From the NCBI RefSeq assembly GCF_001426375.1, contig NZ_LMEO01000023.1, positions 169,592-233,591 of the forward strand: a DNA stretch of 64,000 nt, in the 5' to 3' direction. Below are positions 27,282-35,811 of the stretch, in pieces. The notes beneath the pieces were generated by a model. The model searched no databases. It worked only from the letters and a program-made list of their open reading frames with translations, and was not told the origin of the DNA. Positions within the stretch are counted from its first letter, which is position 1; each line of letters opens with the position of its first letter. The position numbers and the translations under genes are program-made. The DNA comes from Paenibacillus sp. Root444D2 (GTDB lineage: Bacteria; Bacillota; Bacilli; Paenibacillales; NBRC-103111).

Positions 27282-28100
27282 ATGAAGAGTAACGTAAACC
27301 GGAAGACAGCAAAGCAGCTGCTCACGAAAGCAAGCGGCTTTCTTAAGGGGTACACACACACGCTAAACCCCTATACCGGCTGCTCCTTCGCCTGTTCCTA
27401 CTGCTACGTGAGGCAGATGCCGGTCGCATTATTCCGCAGCGATGCATGGGGTGATTGGGTCGATGTAAAAGAAAATGCGGCCGCGCTTCTGGCGAAGGAG
27501 CTGGCCAAAGCGAAGAGCAAAGGGCCGGTAACGATCTTCATGTCATCGGCCACGGATCCCTACCAGCCGATCGAACATAAGGAGCGAATCACCCGATCGC
27601 TCCTTGAGGTGATGTCCGCGAATCCGCCGGACTTCTTGTTCGTACAAACCCGCAGTCCGCTCGTGACACGGGATGCGGACCTGTTAAAGCTGCTCGGCGA
27701 ACGCGTAAGAGTCAGCATGACGGTCGAGACCGACCGCGAGGATATTCGCCGAGCGTTCACACCGTCCGCGCCGCCGATTCCGGCGCGGCTAAATGCCCTA
27801 CGCGAGCTGGCAGCTCGCGGCATTCCGGTGCAGGCCACGATAGCGCCAGCGCTGCCGAGCTCGGAGCATTTCGCCGAGCTGCTTGCGGGCATCGTGGATC
27901 GGGTGTGCATCGACGATTACTTCATGGGCGATGGCAGTGGGGGCAAGCGCACGGAACGCATCGGCGTGCGCGCTATCTATGACGCGCTGGAGCTGCCAGA
28001 CTGGTACAGTCGGGATGCGTTCGAGCGCGTACGCGAACAGCTCCTGCGGCATTTCCCGCAGGAGCATGTGTTTGTCAGCCAACAAGGCTTCCTGCCTTGA
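27282..28100 (+). CDS. SPL-family radical SAM protein
   Basis: 272 residues with the radical SAM cluster motif C34-x3-C38-x2-C41 (GCSFACSYCYV), the SATDPYQPIE block and TVETDRED, typical of the Rv2578c/spore-photoproduct-lyase-like family. It binds a 4Fe-4S cluster and S-adenosylmethionine. Activity on DNA photoproducts is plausible because it lies next to three DNA-repair genes, but true SplB is longer, so this is inference. GGAGGTGAG lies before the ATG. Local GC is higher than in the neighbouring genes. Confidence 0.85.
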   Translation: MKSNVNRKTAKQLLTKASGFLKGYTHTLNPYTGCSFACSYCYVRQMPVALFRSDAWGDWVDVKENAAALLAKELAKAKSKGPVTIFMSSATDPYQPIEHKERITRSLLEVMSANPPDFLFVQTRSPLVTRDADLLKLLGERVRVSMTVETDREDIRRAFTPSAPPIPARLNALRELAARGIPVQATIAPALPSSEHFAELLAGIVDRVCIDDYFMGDGSGGKRTERIGVRAIYDALELPDWYSRDAFERVREQLLRHFPQEHVFVSQQGFLP

Positions 28101-28110
28101 TTGATATAAC

Positions 28111-28143
28111 ATAGCCTCCTACGGGATTTCCCATGGAGGCTAT
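28111..28143. terminator. Hairpin between convergent SPL-like and AraC-type genes
   Basis: ATAGCCTCC (28111-28119) pairs with GGAGGCTAT (28135-28143). T runs are weak on both sides. Confidence 0.55.
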
Positions 28144-28150
28144 AAGCGAG

Positions 28151-29092
28151 CTAGTCCGCTTGCGCAAGCAGAGGCGTCAGCCCTGATTGACTGCGCATGC
28201 GTTGTTTAAATTCTTTGGGCGAGCATTGGTTATGACGCTTAAACAGCTTGTAGAATTGCGCCATATTCAGTATGCCTACTTCAAAGCTTACTTCCATAAT
28301 GCTGAGGTCGCCCGTTAAAAGGAGACGCTCGGCTTTTTTGATCCGCTTGTAATTAACGTAGTCGACGAAGGATATCCCCATCACCTTTTTGAAATACTTA
28401 ATAAAGTAATGATAGCTCAAATTGAGCACACTGCACATGTCTTCGACCGAAATCCGTTCGCTCAGATGCTCGTCGATAAAGTCTAATGCCGGACGCACGC
28501 GAGAAATGCCGGAGTCCTCGGCGAGAGCCGAGAAATCTCGGTTGTCATTGCGCAGCATTAAAAGTAAGAGATTTTTGATCGCTGCACTGATCGCCAACTC
28601 GTACCCAATCTTACGGGATTGCGACTCTTCGTAAATCTGCATAATGAGATTGTAAGCAGCCTGCTTGACGGCTGCATTGCCTTGAAAAAGCTCATTAAAC
28701 TGCTCAAGTGGATGAGTCAGCTCCGAGAAGCAGTGCAGGTAGGGCATGGTGCTAAGGTCGAAATGCTGTTTTAGATCAATCTGAAAAACGATCTGTCTCA
28801 AGGCATCCGCCGAATGCTTATACGTACGATGAGGCTGGGAAGAGCCCAAGACCATGACATCCCCAGGCGCCATCACCGTAAAATCGTGCTTCGTTTGGAT
28901 GCCGAGATGACCTTCTATGACCACAAGAAATTCAACTTGCATATGTGAATGCCAACGCCAAGGAGTAGGAGGCCCGAACTGCGGGGTGTCAGAACTCATT
29001 TCCCAAATTTTCAAAAAGAGCAAAGGGTTCTGGTAAATGACTTCTTCATTAACGATCTCGGTAAAGGTGCTAGTGCTTTGAATAGGGTCCAT
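28151..29092 (-). CDS. AraC-family regulator with cupin-type sensor domain
   Basis: 313 residues from the ATG at 29092 (GTGAGGT upstream); an earlier in-frame ATG at 29179 would add 29 residues without a clear ribosome site. An N-terminal cupin (PWRWHSHMQVEFLVVIEGHLGIQ, MAPGDVMVLGSSQPHRTY) binds an effector, probably a sugar. Two C-terminal helix-turn-helix motifs follow (ISVEDMCSVLNLSYHYFIKYFKKVMGISFVDYV, ISIMEVSFEVGILN-type). It is divergent from the ThuA-like gene, its likely target. Confidence 0.9.
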   Translation of the reverse strand: MDPIQSTSTFTEIVNEEVIYQNPLLFLKIWEMSSDTPQFGPPTPWRWHSHMQVEFLVVIEGHLGIQTKHDFTVMAPGDVMVLGSSQPHRTYKHSADALRQIVFQIDLKQHFDLSTMPYLHCFSELTHPLEQFNELFQGNAAVKQAAYNLIMQIYEESQSRKIGYELAISAAIKNLLLLMLRNDNRDFSALAEDSGISRVRPALDFIDEHLSERISVEDMCSVLNLSYHYFIKYFKKVMGISFVDYVNYKRIKKAERLLLTGDLSIMEVSFEVGILNMAQFYKLFKRHNQCSPKEFKQRMRSQSGLTPLLAQAD

Positions 29093-29298
29093 GGATTTGT
29101 ATACCTCACTACTGGGAAGACATTTTTGAATACGTAAAAAGTGGCCGGACGTAAGGTTTATCAGTAATGAGTATATCATTGTTTGAAGTGGAAGGACACT
29201 ATTGAATAAGAATTAGGCAGGATCTTGCCTTTATTTTCGGCGAGGGAGTGACTATACTCAAAAGTATGAATGAATACGCTACCTTGGAGGGAATAAGA

Positions 29299-30036
29299 AT
29301 GAGTCAGAAGCTTAGAGTAACGGTTTGGAACGAGTTCCGTCATGAAAAAGAAAATGAAGTCGTACGCGCAGCGTATCCAGATGGTATTCATACGGCGATT
29401 GGTGAAGGTTTAAGCGGAGCAGTCGATGTCACGTATGCGACATTAGATGATGCTGAACACGGCTTGTCCGAAGAAGTCTTGAATAACACAGATGTCCTCA
29501 TCTGGTGGGGACATAAAGCGCATAACGAAGTGCAGGACGAGATCGTAGACCGCGTTCAAAAGCGTGTATGGCAAGGTATGGGGCTTATCGTGCTTCATTC
29601 CGGACACTTCTCCAAAGTGTTCAAAAAGCTGATGGGCACATCTTGTGACCTCAAATGGCGTGAAGCTGATGAGAAGGAACGTCTTTGGGTTGTTGCTCCG
29701 GGTCATCCAATCGTTGAAGGCATCGGCGAGTACATCGATCTTGAAGCAGAGGAAATGTACGGTGAGCACTTCGATATCCCTCAGCCGGACGAGCTGATCA
29801 TGGTTTCTTGGTTCGAAGGCGGCGAAGTTTTCCGCAGCGGTTGTACATTCAACCGCGGCAACGGGAAGATTTTCTACTTCCGTCCTGGACACGAGACGTA
29901 CCGTACTTACTACAATGAGCAAATCCGCCGCGTTATCAGCAATGCGGTTCACTGGGCGGCTCCATCTACACGTGAGTATCCGAAATACGGTAACCACAAG
30001 CCGCTTGAAGAGATCAAAGCAAAAGTCAAAGCTTAA
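29299..30036 (+). CDS. ThuA-family protein (trehalose/sugar utilisation)
   Basis: 245 residues from the ATG at 29299 (TTGGAGGG upstream). The glutaminase-like fold is recognisable: [76 protein letters not shown]. ThuA proteins of rhizobia are linked to trehalose or 3-keto-sugar metabolism, while the exact reaction in Bacillota is not settled. The paired divergent AraC/cupin regulator supports a carbohydrate role. Single gene followed by two terminators. Confidence 0.88.
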   Translation: MSQKLRVTVWNEFRHEKENEVVRAAYPDGIHTAIGEGLSGAVDVTYATLDDAEHGLSEEVLNNTDVLIWWGHKAHNEVQDEIVDRVQKRVWQGMGLIVLHSGHFSKVFKKLMGTSCDLKWREADEKERLWVVAPGHPIVEGIGEYIDLEAEEMYGEHFDIPQPDELIMVSWFEGGEVFRSGCTFNRGNGKIFYFRPGHETYRTYYNEQIRRVISNAVHWAAPSTREYPKYGNHKPLEEIKAKVKA

Positions 30037-30050
30037 TAGTAATGTGATAG

Positions 30051-30080
30051 GAATGCTCCCGGTTATCGGGGGCATTTTTT
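30051..30080 (+). terminator. Terminator after the ThuA-like gene
   Basis: ATGCtCCCG-gttat-CGGGgGCAT followed by T6. Confidence 0.85.
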
Positions 30081-30107
30081 GCTTTGCGATGGTTGCACGT
30101 ATCCATG

Positions 30108-30141
30108 AGGACTTCCGCCATCAAGGTGGAGGTCCTTTTTG
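30108..30141 (+). terminator. Second terminator after the ThuA-like gene
   Basis: GGACTTCCGCC-atcaa-GGTGGAGGTCC followed by T5. Confidence 0.85.
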
Positions 30142-30149
30142 CTAGGTTA

Positions 30150-30195
30150 AGATTGGGATATGCATAATCATTCGGTATGTAGCTATGTTTCCCTA
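30150..30195. repeat. Short copy of the ATGCATAATC leader element
   Basis: AAGATTGGGATATGCATAATC then ATTCGGTA-G-AGCTATG. Longer copies lie at 47.55-47.66 and 50.50-50.60 kb. All three stand upstream of a palindrome array. Confidence 0.6.
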
Positions 30196-30245
30196 GCTTT
30201 TTTGTTTACTGGTTTTTTGAACAAATGGAGAAATAGAAGGGGGAA

Positions 30246-30612
30246 GTTGTACTACATACAACAATTTCTTTGATTTCTTCTTAGTTTGCTAAGAATATTG
30301 TATATTCGAGACATCTGATACATTCATCCAATCTTGCTCATCATGGAGGTGTCTTAAATTGGGATCAATCGTTATACATGTTCAATTGAGATTGCTGGAT
30401 GAATGAATCCTTATTCGCGGTTGAATGATGTTGTATAAAGTGCAACAATTACTGCCTAAATCTCGCCTTTCTCCCTTCGTTGTTGCATCATGTACAACAA
30501 TTTGGTCCTATACAGGTCATTTCGTAACAAATGGGCTTAAAATCTTGTACAATATGCAACTTTAAGTTGCAAAATAACCTTTGGGGATGTAAATTGTTGT
30601 ATAAAATGCAAC
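30246..30612. repeat. Family A palindrome array, expanded copy
   Basis: A clear run of four palindromes has centres 30438, 30490, 30552 and 30604 (spacings 52, 62, 52), for example GTTGTAT-AAA-GTGCAAC and GTTGCAT-CAT-GTACAAC. An earlier pair at 30254 and about 30305 is 51 apart; between the two blocks there are about 20 extra bases. No gene is supported here. Confidence 0.85.
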
Positions 30613-30731
30613 ATTGGTAGCCGCTATAGCTCATCTGCCATACAATCACAGTCGTCCTTGCCCACCGAGGATTCAATGGATAGATCGTGTCCTAGCTTAA
30701 GAGCCAACTACTTAGCCAGAAAACCACATGA

Positions 30732-30760
30732 AATAAGACCACCCTCTGGGTGGTCTTATT
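30732..30760. terminator. Perfect 13-bp hairpin after the 52-aa gene
   Basis: AATAAGACCACCC-tct-GGGTGGTCTTATT. It lies ten bases past the stop of the minus-strand small gene and most likely terminates it. Confidence 0.75.
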
Positions 30761-30769
30761 CTGCATCGT

Positions 30770-30928
30770 TTATTTCTTTATAAGATTCAACTTAAGAGCC
30801 TGCGCCTCTGTTAAAATAAATTCTTCCTGAGGCCATATCTCCTCATCTTTATCTCTCCCGAAGAGACGAAGTATCTCTGCCCAGACCCCTTTTTCCATAG
30901 CTTCCGAAGCTGAAATAATGATCTTCAA
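30770..30928 (-). CDS. Small protein with TTG start (52 aa)
   Basis: The minus strand carries CAGGAGGTG and, seven bases later, a TTG opening a 52-codon frame: MKIIISASEAMEKGVWAEIL, a basic-acidic mid region, and EEFILTEAQALKLNLIKK at the end. There is no ATG to use except an internal one. Ribosome site, length and the perfect terminator after the stop support a real gene. There is no membrane segment or signal peptide. Function unknown; the charged alpha-helical look would suit a small binding or regulatory protein. Confidence 0.65.
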   Translation of the reverse strand: MKIIISASEAMEKGVWAEILRLFGRDKDEEIWPQEEFILTEAQALKLNLIKK

Positions 30929-30981
30929 AGCAAACACCTCCTGGGATTAGTTACTTGTATCACGTTTGCTCAGTGATCAAA

Positions 30982-31314
30982 CTAATACGTTAGTATTGGA
31001 GCCATATCTTTTTCTTTCATATGATGCTCCCCCCAGGCACACATAGCATCGAGAATGGGTTTGAATGACCAACCATAATCGGTTAAGGAGTAGACCACTT
31101 TCGGCGGAACTTGATCATAGCTTGTTCTTTTCACCATTCCGTCCTGCTCCAACTCGCGTAACTGTTGAGTAAGCATCTTCTGGGTAATGTCGGGCATTAA
31201 CCTTTTTAGCTCGCTTGTTCGTTTGTCCCCTTTGTCCAAATGACACAAAATGACGACCTTCCATTTACCACCGATCACATCAAGCGTGGCTTCAACTGGA
31301 ACATTATAGGCCAT
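30982..31314 (-). CDS. HxlR-family transcriptional regulator
   Basis: 110 residues with the HxlR winged helix (VEATLDVIGGKWKVVILCHLDKGDKRTSELKRLMPDITQKMLTQQLRELEQDGMV). Members respond to aldehydes, quinones or oxidation, often through one Cys. Two cysteines are present here, one in VILCHLDK and one in DAMCAWGEHH. AAGGAGG lies before the ATG. It is divergent from a decayed MFS gene and a perfect 16-bp palindrome lies between, so it was probably that gene's repressor. Confidence 0.92.
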   Translation of the reverse strand: MAYNVPVEATLDVIGGKWKVVILCHLDKGDKRTSELKRLMPDITQKMLTQQLRELEQDGMVKRTSYDQVPPKVVYSLTDYGWSFKPILDAMCAWGEHHMKEKDMAPILTY

Positions 31315-31342
31315 AGTCGTAAACCTCCTTTTGAATAATATG

Positions 31343-31358
31343 GGTACTATATAGTACC
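31343..31358. promoter_or_regulatory. Palindromic operator candidate for the HxlR-type regulator
   Basis: GGTACTATATAGTACC is a perfect 16-bp palindrome 29 bp upstream of the hxlR-type start. Its core TACTAT-ATAGTA resembles the known sites of YodB/HxlR-class regulators. Confidence 0.65.
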
Positions 31359-31399
31359 TATATACCTTAAATGTATCTATGCTACTTCAAAGTGCGTAC

Positions 31400-31428
31400 T
31401 TATCAAAAAGTTCGTATACAAGTATAAT
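31400..31428 (+). promoter_or_regulatory. Sigma-A-like promoter of the decayed MFS gene
   Basis: TTATCA and TATAAT (31423-31428) with a 17-bp spacer, followed by an intact AGGAGG and ATG at 31494. Confidence 0.5.
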
Positions 31429-31493
31429 AGCACTCAGAGCCGAAATGTTAAAGTGTAAAGCCGTACACTTCAATTATAAACTAGGAGGATATC

Positions 31494-31632
31494 ATGAGCT
31501 AATCATTCCATAATCGGCGGTGTGGTTGTCGACTCTTTGGGACGTGTGCATACGCCATGGATCGGGGGACTGATGGTTTTAGTTGCCGTCCTACTCACTG
31601 GTATTTCCGCCAAGCTTGAAAAAAAATCATAA
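31494..31632 (+). pseudogene. Remnant of an MFS efflux gene (start region joined to C-terminus)
   Basis: Promoter, AGGAGG and ATG are preserved but the frame stops after two codons. From 31511 another frame encodes only a typical MFS C-terminus: IIGGVVVDSLGRVHTPWIGG then LMVLVAVLLTGISAKLEKKS and stop. The roughly 350 codons between have been deleted. The piece resembles the ends of Bacillus arabinose-efflux-like MFS pumps. It lies opposite the HxlR-type regulator, which thus seems to have lost its partner. Confidence 0.8.
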
Positions 31633-31666
31633 TCGTGCTATTTCATTGAGCTTCCGTGGAACAATA

Positions 31667-31719
31667 GAAGAAAGCACAAGCGATCAGGAATCGGTTTCCT
31701 GTTGCTTGTGCTTCTTTTG
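31667..31719. terminator. Long bidirectional terminator
   Basis: GAAGaAAGCACAAGC-GA-TCAGGAA pairs with TTCCTGTTGCTTGTGCTTC, then TTTTG; the left arm is A-rich. It serves the MFS remnant and the minus-strand sensor kinase. Confidence 0.8.
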
Positions 31720-31722
31720 TCT

Positions 31723-33288
31723 TTATGAGACTTTTGGGACGCTAGTTTTGTCCGAATGTTTTCCTGGCTCGATATAAAAGGACACGCCATCTCTCTGGTT
31801 CGCCGCGCGAACCGTCATGCCGTGATGGTCCATAATTTGTTTCACGATGGCGAGGCCAAGTCCGAATTGGCCATCGCCACCGGAGCGGAAGGGCTCAAAA
31901 AGGCTATCCGCGATGGCTTGATCTAGAAGCGGGCCATCATTACTTATACAAAACTCAGATAAAGAGGGTTGCCCTTTTGTCGCATTCGCATTCTCGAGTG
32001 ACAGTGATTTGACCAGGATGCGAATGCAGCTTTTGGCATAGCGGAGCTGGTTGTCGAGCATGTTTTCCAAGGCGATTTTCCACTGTTCCTGATCACCAAT
32101 TATTGTGGTGTGAGGAGCGAGATCCATCTCCCATTTGATTTCAGGACGACGATACCGCAGCCGCTCAACCACATCCTCTATGACAGCATTGATCTCAAAA
32201 GGCTGAAAGGGCTTCTCTCGGGCGGTCAAATAGTTCAGCTTATTCAGCAGCAGCAAGTCGCGAATCCGCTTCTCCAGCCGCTCGCCCTCTTTCATAATAA
32301 CGCCAACGCTTTCATTGAGGGTTCCCTTCGGATAAACACCGTCTTGTATGGATTGCGCATAGCTGCGAATCACCATAACAGGCGTCTTCAGCTCGTGAGA
32401 CGTATGCTGCAGGAAGAACTGCTGCGCCCGATCCTGGCGCACTAACCGCTGCCGCATGGATTCAATCGCTTTGGCTAGCCGGCCAATCTCATCCTTTCGG
32501 CTTGTTGTGATAGGCTCATGCCAGTCACGTTCAGCCATCCGCCCGACATGACGCTCCATCTGAACGAGTGGACGTGTGAAGTAGCGAGCTATTCCCAGAC
32601 AGGGAAGCCAGCTAATGACAATCAGACCTACCATCAGCAGCATGAGCCGGCCAAACATCGTCATCACGAGATCGTTGCGATAGTTTCCCCAAGCATACGA
32701 GACGATAAAGTTGGGCTTAGCTAGATCACCTTCTTTGCGAATCACATAGAAGATACTTTTGTTCTCAATATTTCGCGTGTATTTCTCTACGGGCAGTTGT
32801 TGTGCGAAGGCATCATGCTCCATAGCCTGCATGAATGGCTCGCTAATGGCAGCACTCGTAGCCCATGTTTGATTGCTGGCTGTACCGCTTATCATGAAAT
32901 GCTGAATCTCTGGTCCGCTCAATGTAGCTTGAAGAGACGCGGTTGCCCGTGTCCCCATAATTGAATTAGGGAGGATGTTGTTTGCTTCACTGAGGTCGGT
33001 TTTCGATACGACCAAAATGCGCTTGTCCATAGGTACGCCCTGTACAAAACTGGGAACCGGAAGTTGAATGATTGGCTCCGCGGGGATTGCAAATGTCGCC
33101 GCTTTGCTGCTTTCCACACGAAGACCGCTCTGTGTATCGAGTAAAATATCATACAGCTGCTCAGTGAAAAACCCCTTCAGTGTCCAAGGAAGCAGGATGG
33201 CGAGCAATGTGAAAATCAATAGTGTTAAGGAGGCGAACGCTCCCCATAGCTTGACCGCAAGAGGCCAATTTCCCAGACGCATTCTCAT
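31723..33288 (-). CDS. OmpR-class sensor histidine kinase
   Basis: 521 residues: membrane segment about 13-35, extracellular sensor about 40-205, membrane segment about 212-232, HAMP (FTRPLVQMERHVGRMAERDW), dimerisation box with H298 in HTSHELKTPVMVIRSYAQSI, and ATPase domain with the G box FGLGLAIVKQIMDHHG. Its ATG overlaps the stop of the response regulator by ATGA, so translation is coupled. The secreted-protein gene upstream of the pair may be a target or a sensed partner. Confidence 0.93.
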   Translation of the reverse strand: MRMRLGNWPLAVKLWGAFASLTLLIFTLLAILLPWTLKGFFTEQLYDILLDTQSGLRVESSKAATFAIPAEPIIQLPVPSFVQGVPMDKRILVVSKTDLSEANNILPNSIMGTRATASLQATLSGPEIQHFMISGTASNQTWATSAAISEPFMQAMEHDAFAQQLPVEKYTRNIENKSIFYVIRKEGDLAKPNFIVSYAWGNYRNDLVMTMFGRLMLLMVGLIVISWLPCLGIARYFTRPLVQMERHVGRMAERDWHEPITTSRKDEIGRLAKAIESMRQRLVRQDRAQQFFLQHTSHELKTPVMVIRSYAQSIQDGVYPKGTLNESVGVIMKEGERLEKRIRDLLLLNKLNYLTAREKPFQPFEINAVIEDVVERLRYRRPEIKWEMDLAPHTTIIGDQEQWKIALENMLDNQLRYAKSCIRILVKSLSLENANATKGQPSLSEFCISNDGPLLDQAIADSLFEPFRSGGDGQFGLGLAIVKQIMDHHGMTVRAANQRDGVSFYIEPGKHSDKTSVPKVS

Positions 33289-33986
33289 GCTTTCACCATC
33301 CTATATCCGTAACCATACACGGTTTCAAGTCTTAATTCCGGCAGCTTACGGCGTAATCTTCGCACCAAATCGTCAACGACACGATCCGTTCCGAAGTAAT
33401 CAATACCCCAGATAGCGGTAAGCACCTGCTGACGTTCAAGCACCTGTCCATGGTGATTCACCAGGTAGAGCAGCAGCTCGAATTCCTTCGACGTAAGCTC
33501 CGGGTTCGTTCCATCAGCGTCGGTCACGATGCGGCCTTGCTCATCGATCAGATAGGGGCCAACTGTCAGTTTCACGCGGCGTTCTTGGGAGGCTGTCATG
33601 GATCCGCCAAGTCGTTCCCCATAGACGCGTTCAAGCAATTTACGTGTGCGTATCACGAGTTCCCGTGGTAAAAAGGGCTTGGCCAGATAGTCATCACTGC
33701 CTAGCTCCAGTCCAATAATCCGATCGATATCTGCATCCCGCGCGGAAATAAAGATGACAGGCTGCATCGGTTGATCCGCTTTGATTTCGCGCATAAGTTG
33801 ATAACCATCAACGCCGGGCAGCATAATATCGAGGACCCACAAGTCCGGCCGCTCCGAGATTGCTTCTCGGGCTGAGGTTCCATCGGGGAACGAGCGCACT
33901 TGCCACCCCTCTTTCTCTAAATATGCTGCCAGGACGCCTCTTAAATCCTCTTCATCTTCTACTAGATAGATGTGATACATGTGCAT
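33285..33986 (-). CDS. OmpR/PhoB-type response regulator
   Basis: 233 residues: receiver with DEE at 11-13, phospho-acceptor D53 in VLDIMLPGVDG and Lys in YLAKPFLPRELVIR; winged-helix domain from about 130 (LTSKEFELLLYLVNHHGQVLERQQVLTAIWG, VDDLVRRLRRKL, TVYGYGYRMV). First gene of a two-gene unit with the kinase. The start could be either of two close ATGs (33986 or 33980). Confidence 0.93.
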   Translation of the reverse strand: MHMYHIYLVEDEEDLRGVLAAYLEKEGWQVRSFPDGTSAREAISERPDLWVLDIMLPGVDGYQLMREIKADQPMQPVIFISARDADIDRIIGLELGSDDYLAKPFLPRELVIRTRKLLERVYGERLGGSMTASQERRVKLTVGPYLIDEQGRIVTDADGTNPELTSKEFELLLYLVNHHGQVLERQQVLTAIWGIDYFGTDRVVDDLVRRLRRKLPELRLETVYGYGYRMVKA

Positions 33987-34080
33987 AATCTCCTACTTTC
34001 CTGACTACATAGGGAAAAAGTGGAGCCGATCCGCTTAAAAATGCGCTCGGTTCCACTAGATTCAAATAGCTAAACAATCT

Positions 34081-34839
34081 TTATTTCTCAGCTGGTGCTG
34101 GAATTTCTGTTTTCAATTTCTTCGTCAACTCGCGGAGCTCTTCCGTTTGCTTCACATAATCCTTTAACAATTCAGGCAATAAGCTTTTAATCGCCGCGGC
34201 ATCATCAGCTTCCACCGCTTCTGTTAATTTCTGCTGGCGTTTGAAAGATTCGGGTAGCTCCGCTTTCATTATATCACCAGCCACAGCACCCTCAAGTGGA
34301 AGTGCTTGGGTAACCAGTTGTTTGATCATGATATCTTTGGTAGGCGGCGTTATTTTACCATCTGAATTGATGGTAACAGAAGGAAGGGCAGGGACGGCAG
34401 TAACGGAAGCTGGGAGCTCTTCTAATTGAAGGGCACCGTTTTCAGTAAGGACTTTCTCATCTGTTTTACCGGTCTCAGCATCTTTCTGAATGATCACTTT
34501 TTTAGCAAAAGTAGGCTTTGGAAACTCACTTTCTACCTCTTTGCGATCTTCCAAAGCTTTCTTCCAGTCGGATAAAGTTTCTGGTGCATAGGTACTGGCA
34601 AGCAGCTTCCAGTAGTTTCGCTCATGCGATGGCTGCATCAGTAGACCTGAGCTAGCATTAGTCGCACGGAACATCATGACTGGTTTGCTGCCTTCAGGTT
34701 GTGAGATTTGAATGCCTTGGATCAATTTCGTATCTTTGTTCGTGTCTGCTGCGGATGCAGTAACGGCTCCGAATGCGATAGTTGCGATTACGGCTAGCAA
34801 GCTAGTTTGAGCTGCGCGTTTTTTCCATTGTGTTTTCAT
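34081..34839 (-). CDS. Secreted protein of unknown function
   Basis: 252 residues with a clear signal peptide (KKRAAQTSLLAVIATIAFGAVTASA, cleavage near residue 31). The mature part is mixed alpha/beta with a helical, charged C-terminal third (KRQQKLTEAVEADDAAAIKSLLPELLKDYVKQTEELRELTKK) that may form a coiled coil. No enzymatic motif is visible. AGAGGAG lies before the ATG. It lies directly upstream of the two-component genes on the same strand; such small secreted helical proteins are often controlled by the adjacent envelope-stress system, which is inference here. Confidence 0.75.
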   Translation of the reverse strand: MKTQWKKRAAQTSLLAVIATIAFGAVTASAADTNKDTKLIQGIQISQPEGSKPVMMFRATNASSGLLMQPSHERNYWKLLASTYAPETLSDWKKALEDRKEVESEFPKPTFAKKVIIQKDAETGKTDEKVLTENGALQLEELPASVTAVPALPSVTINSDGKITPPTKDIMIKQLVTQALPLEGAVAGDIMKAELPESFKRQQKLTEAVEADDAAAIKSLLPELLKDYVKQTEELRELTKKLKTEIPAPAEK

Positions 34840-35023
34840 TTTAGAAAACTCCTCTCGATATATGTAGCTTGTAGGGGTTGTTATTCATTTCCCTTACACC
34901 CTTACTGTACCGAAAGATTATGGACATCCTATCGCAACATTGTGGGAAATTATGTGTAGAAGCTTGTGGATTGCGACAAACTGTTAAGACGGAGAAATAA
35001 AACATTTTGCCAGGAGGATTATG

Positions 35024-35320
35024 ATGAAGGAAATTGAACTGGGTCAGGAAGAGAGATTCACAGATCTACCCGCAGAAGTTGAGATTGAAAACCAAAAGTA
35101 CTGGATTTTGAAAAACGAAGAACCTGACAGCTATCGCTTAGTATCGCGCAAATGTCCGCATGCTGGGGGATTGGTAGAAGAGGAAAGTGGAGAGCTGGTA
35201 TGTCCCTTACATGGTTGGGAATTCGATTCTCATACAGGCGTGTGTCTGAACGTGCCTTCGAAAAGTCTAACTGCGTTTACCGTTATTGTAAAAGATGGGC
35301 TGCTCGTCGCCCAAATGTGA
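35024..35320 (+). CDS. Rieske [2Fe-2S] ferredoxin-like protein
   Basis: 98 residues from the ATG at 35024, six bases after AGGAGG; an ATG three bases earlier is also possible. Cluster ligands CPH (Cys45, His47) and CPLH (Cys61, His64), numbered from the earlier ATG, fit a Rieske fold; the second motif continues GWEFDSHTGVC. It is a small soluble electron carrier or subunit of an oxygenase whose catalytic part is absent here. Single gene. Confidence 0.9.
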   Translation: MKEIELGQEERFTDLPAEVEIENQKYWILKNEEPDSYRLVSRKCPHAGGLVEEESGELVCPLHGWEFDSHTGVCLNVPSKSLTAFTVIVKDGLLVAQM

Positions 35321-35327
35321 CCGCGAT

Positions 35328-35669
35328 TTATTGATCCCAGAGGAACTTCAGAATGCGATGAAGAATGTAAAAAAGAGCAAAACAAATTGCGAGAGAATGT
35401 TTGCCGGTTACATAAAGGGCTATAATGGCAACTGCGAAAATAACGAGTTCGATGATAAATTGAAGTGGTTGAGAGACGGTTATTGAAGCTTTCGGTGAAA
35501 CGAACATGCCCCATAGGATGGCTGCAATCAGCGGAGTGCCAATGCCCAGAATGCCTTTGAGCAGCGATCCTTCGCCAACGTGAAATCCCCAATAACTAAG
35601 GGAAGCAAGGATACAAAGTTCTAACAAAAAACGTAAGCCTAAATTGGCGGCTTTCATCATGATCATCAT
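35328..35669 (-). CDS. YrdB-like (DUF2568) membrane protein
   Basis: 113 residues when started at the ATG at 35669 (GGGGAGTG nine bases upstream). Four membrane segments: LGLRFLLELCILASLSYWGF, LLKGILGIGTPLIAAILWGMF, LQFIIELVIFAVAIIALYV and a short last one. This pattern with VSPKA between segments 2 and 3 is that of YrdB/DUF2568. Function unknown. A perfect 7-3-7 palindrome lies 48 bp upstream, and the gene converges with the Rieske gene with only 7 bp between the stops. Confidence 0.8.
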   Translation of the reverse strand: MMIMMKAANLGLRFLLELCILASLSYWGFHVGEGSLLKGILGIGTPLIAAILWGMFVSPKASITVSQPLQFIIELVIFAVAIIALYVTGKHSLAICFALFYILHRILKFLWDQ

Positions 35670-35716
35670 GATAACAACACTCCCCTTCATGGGCAAACTA
35701 ATTATAATAATATATT

Positions 35717-35733
35717 AACTAATTAGATTAGTT
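35717..35733. promoter_or_regulatory. Palindromic operator candidate upstream of the YrdB-like gene
   Basis: AACTAAT-TAG-ATTAGTT, perfect 7-3-7. Its left part ATTAACTAA also occurs in the palindrome upstream of the SDR gene, suggesting one MarR-type regulator for both. Confidence 0.55.
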
Positions 35734-35756
35734 TATGCAATTTTTTTTTGGATTTG

Positions 35757-35802
35757 AAAAATACCACTGCAGAACGTTTTTACGTTCCGAAGTGGTATTT
35801 GA
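35757..35802. terminator. Terminator after the SDR gene
   Basis: AAATACCACT...AACG pairs with CGTT...AGTGGTATTT; on the minus strand it follows the SDR stop, and the flanking A/T runs suit both directions. Confidence 0.75.
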
Positions 35803-35811
35803 TTTGATTTT

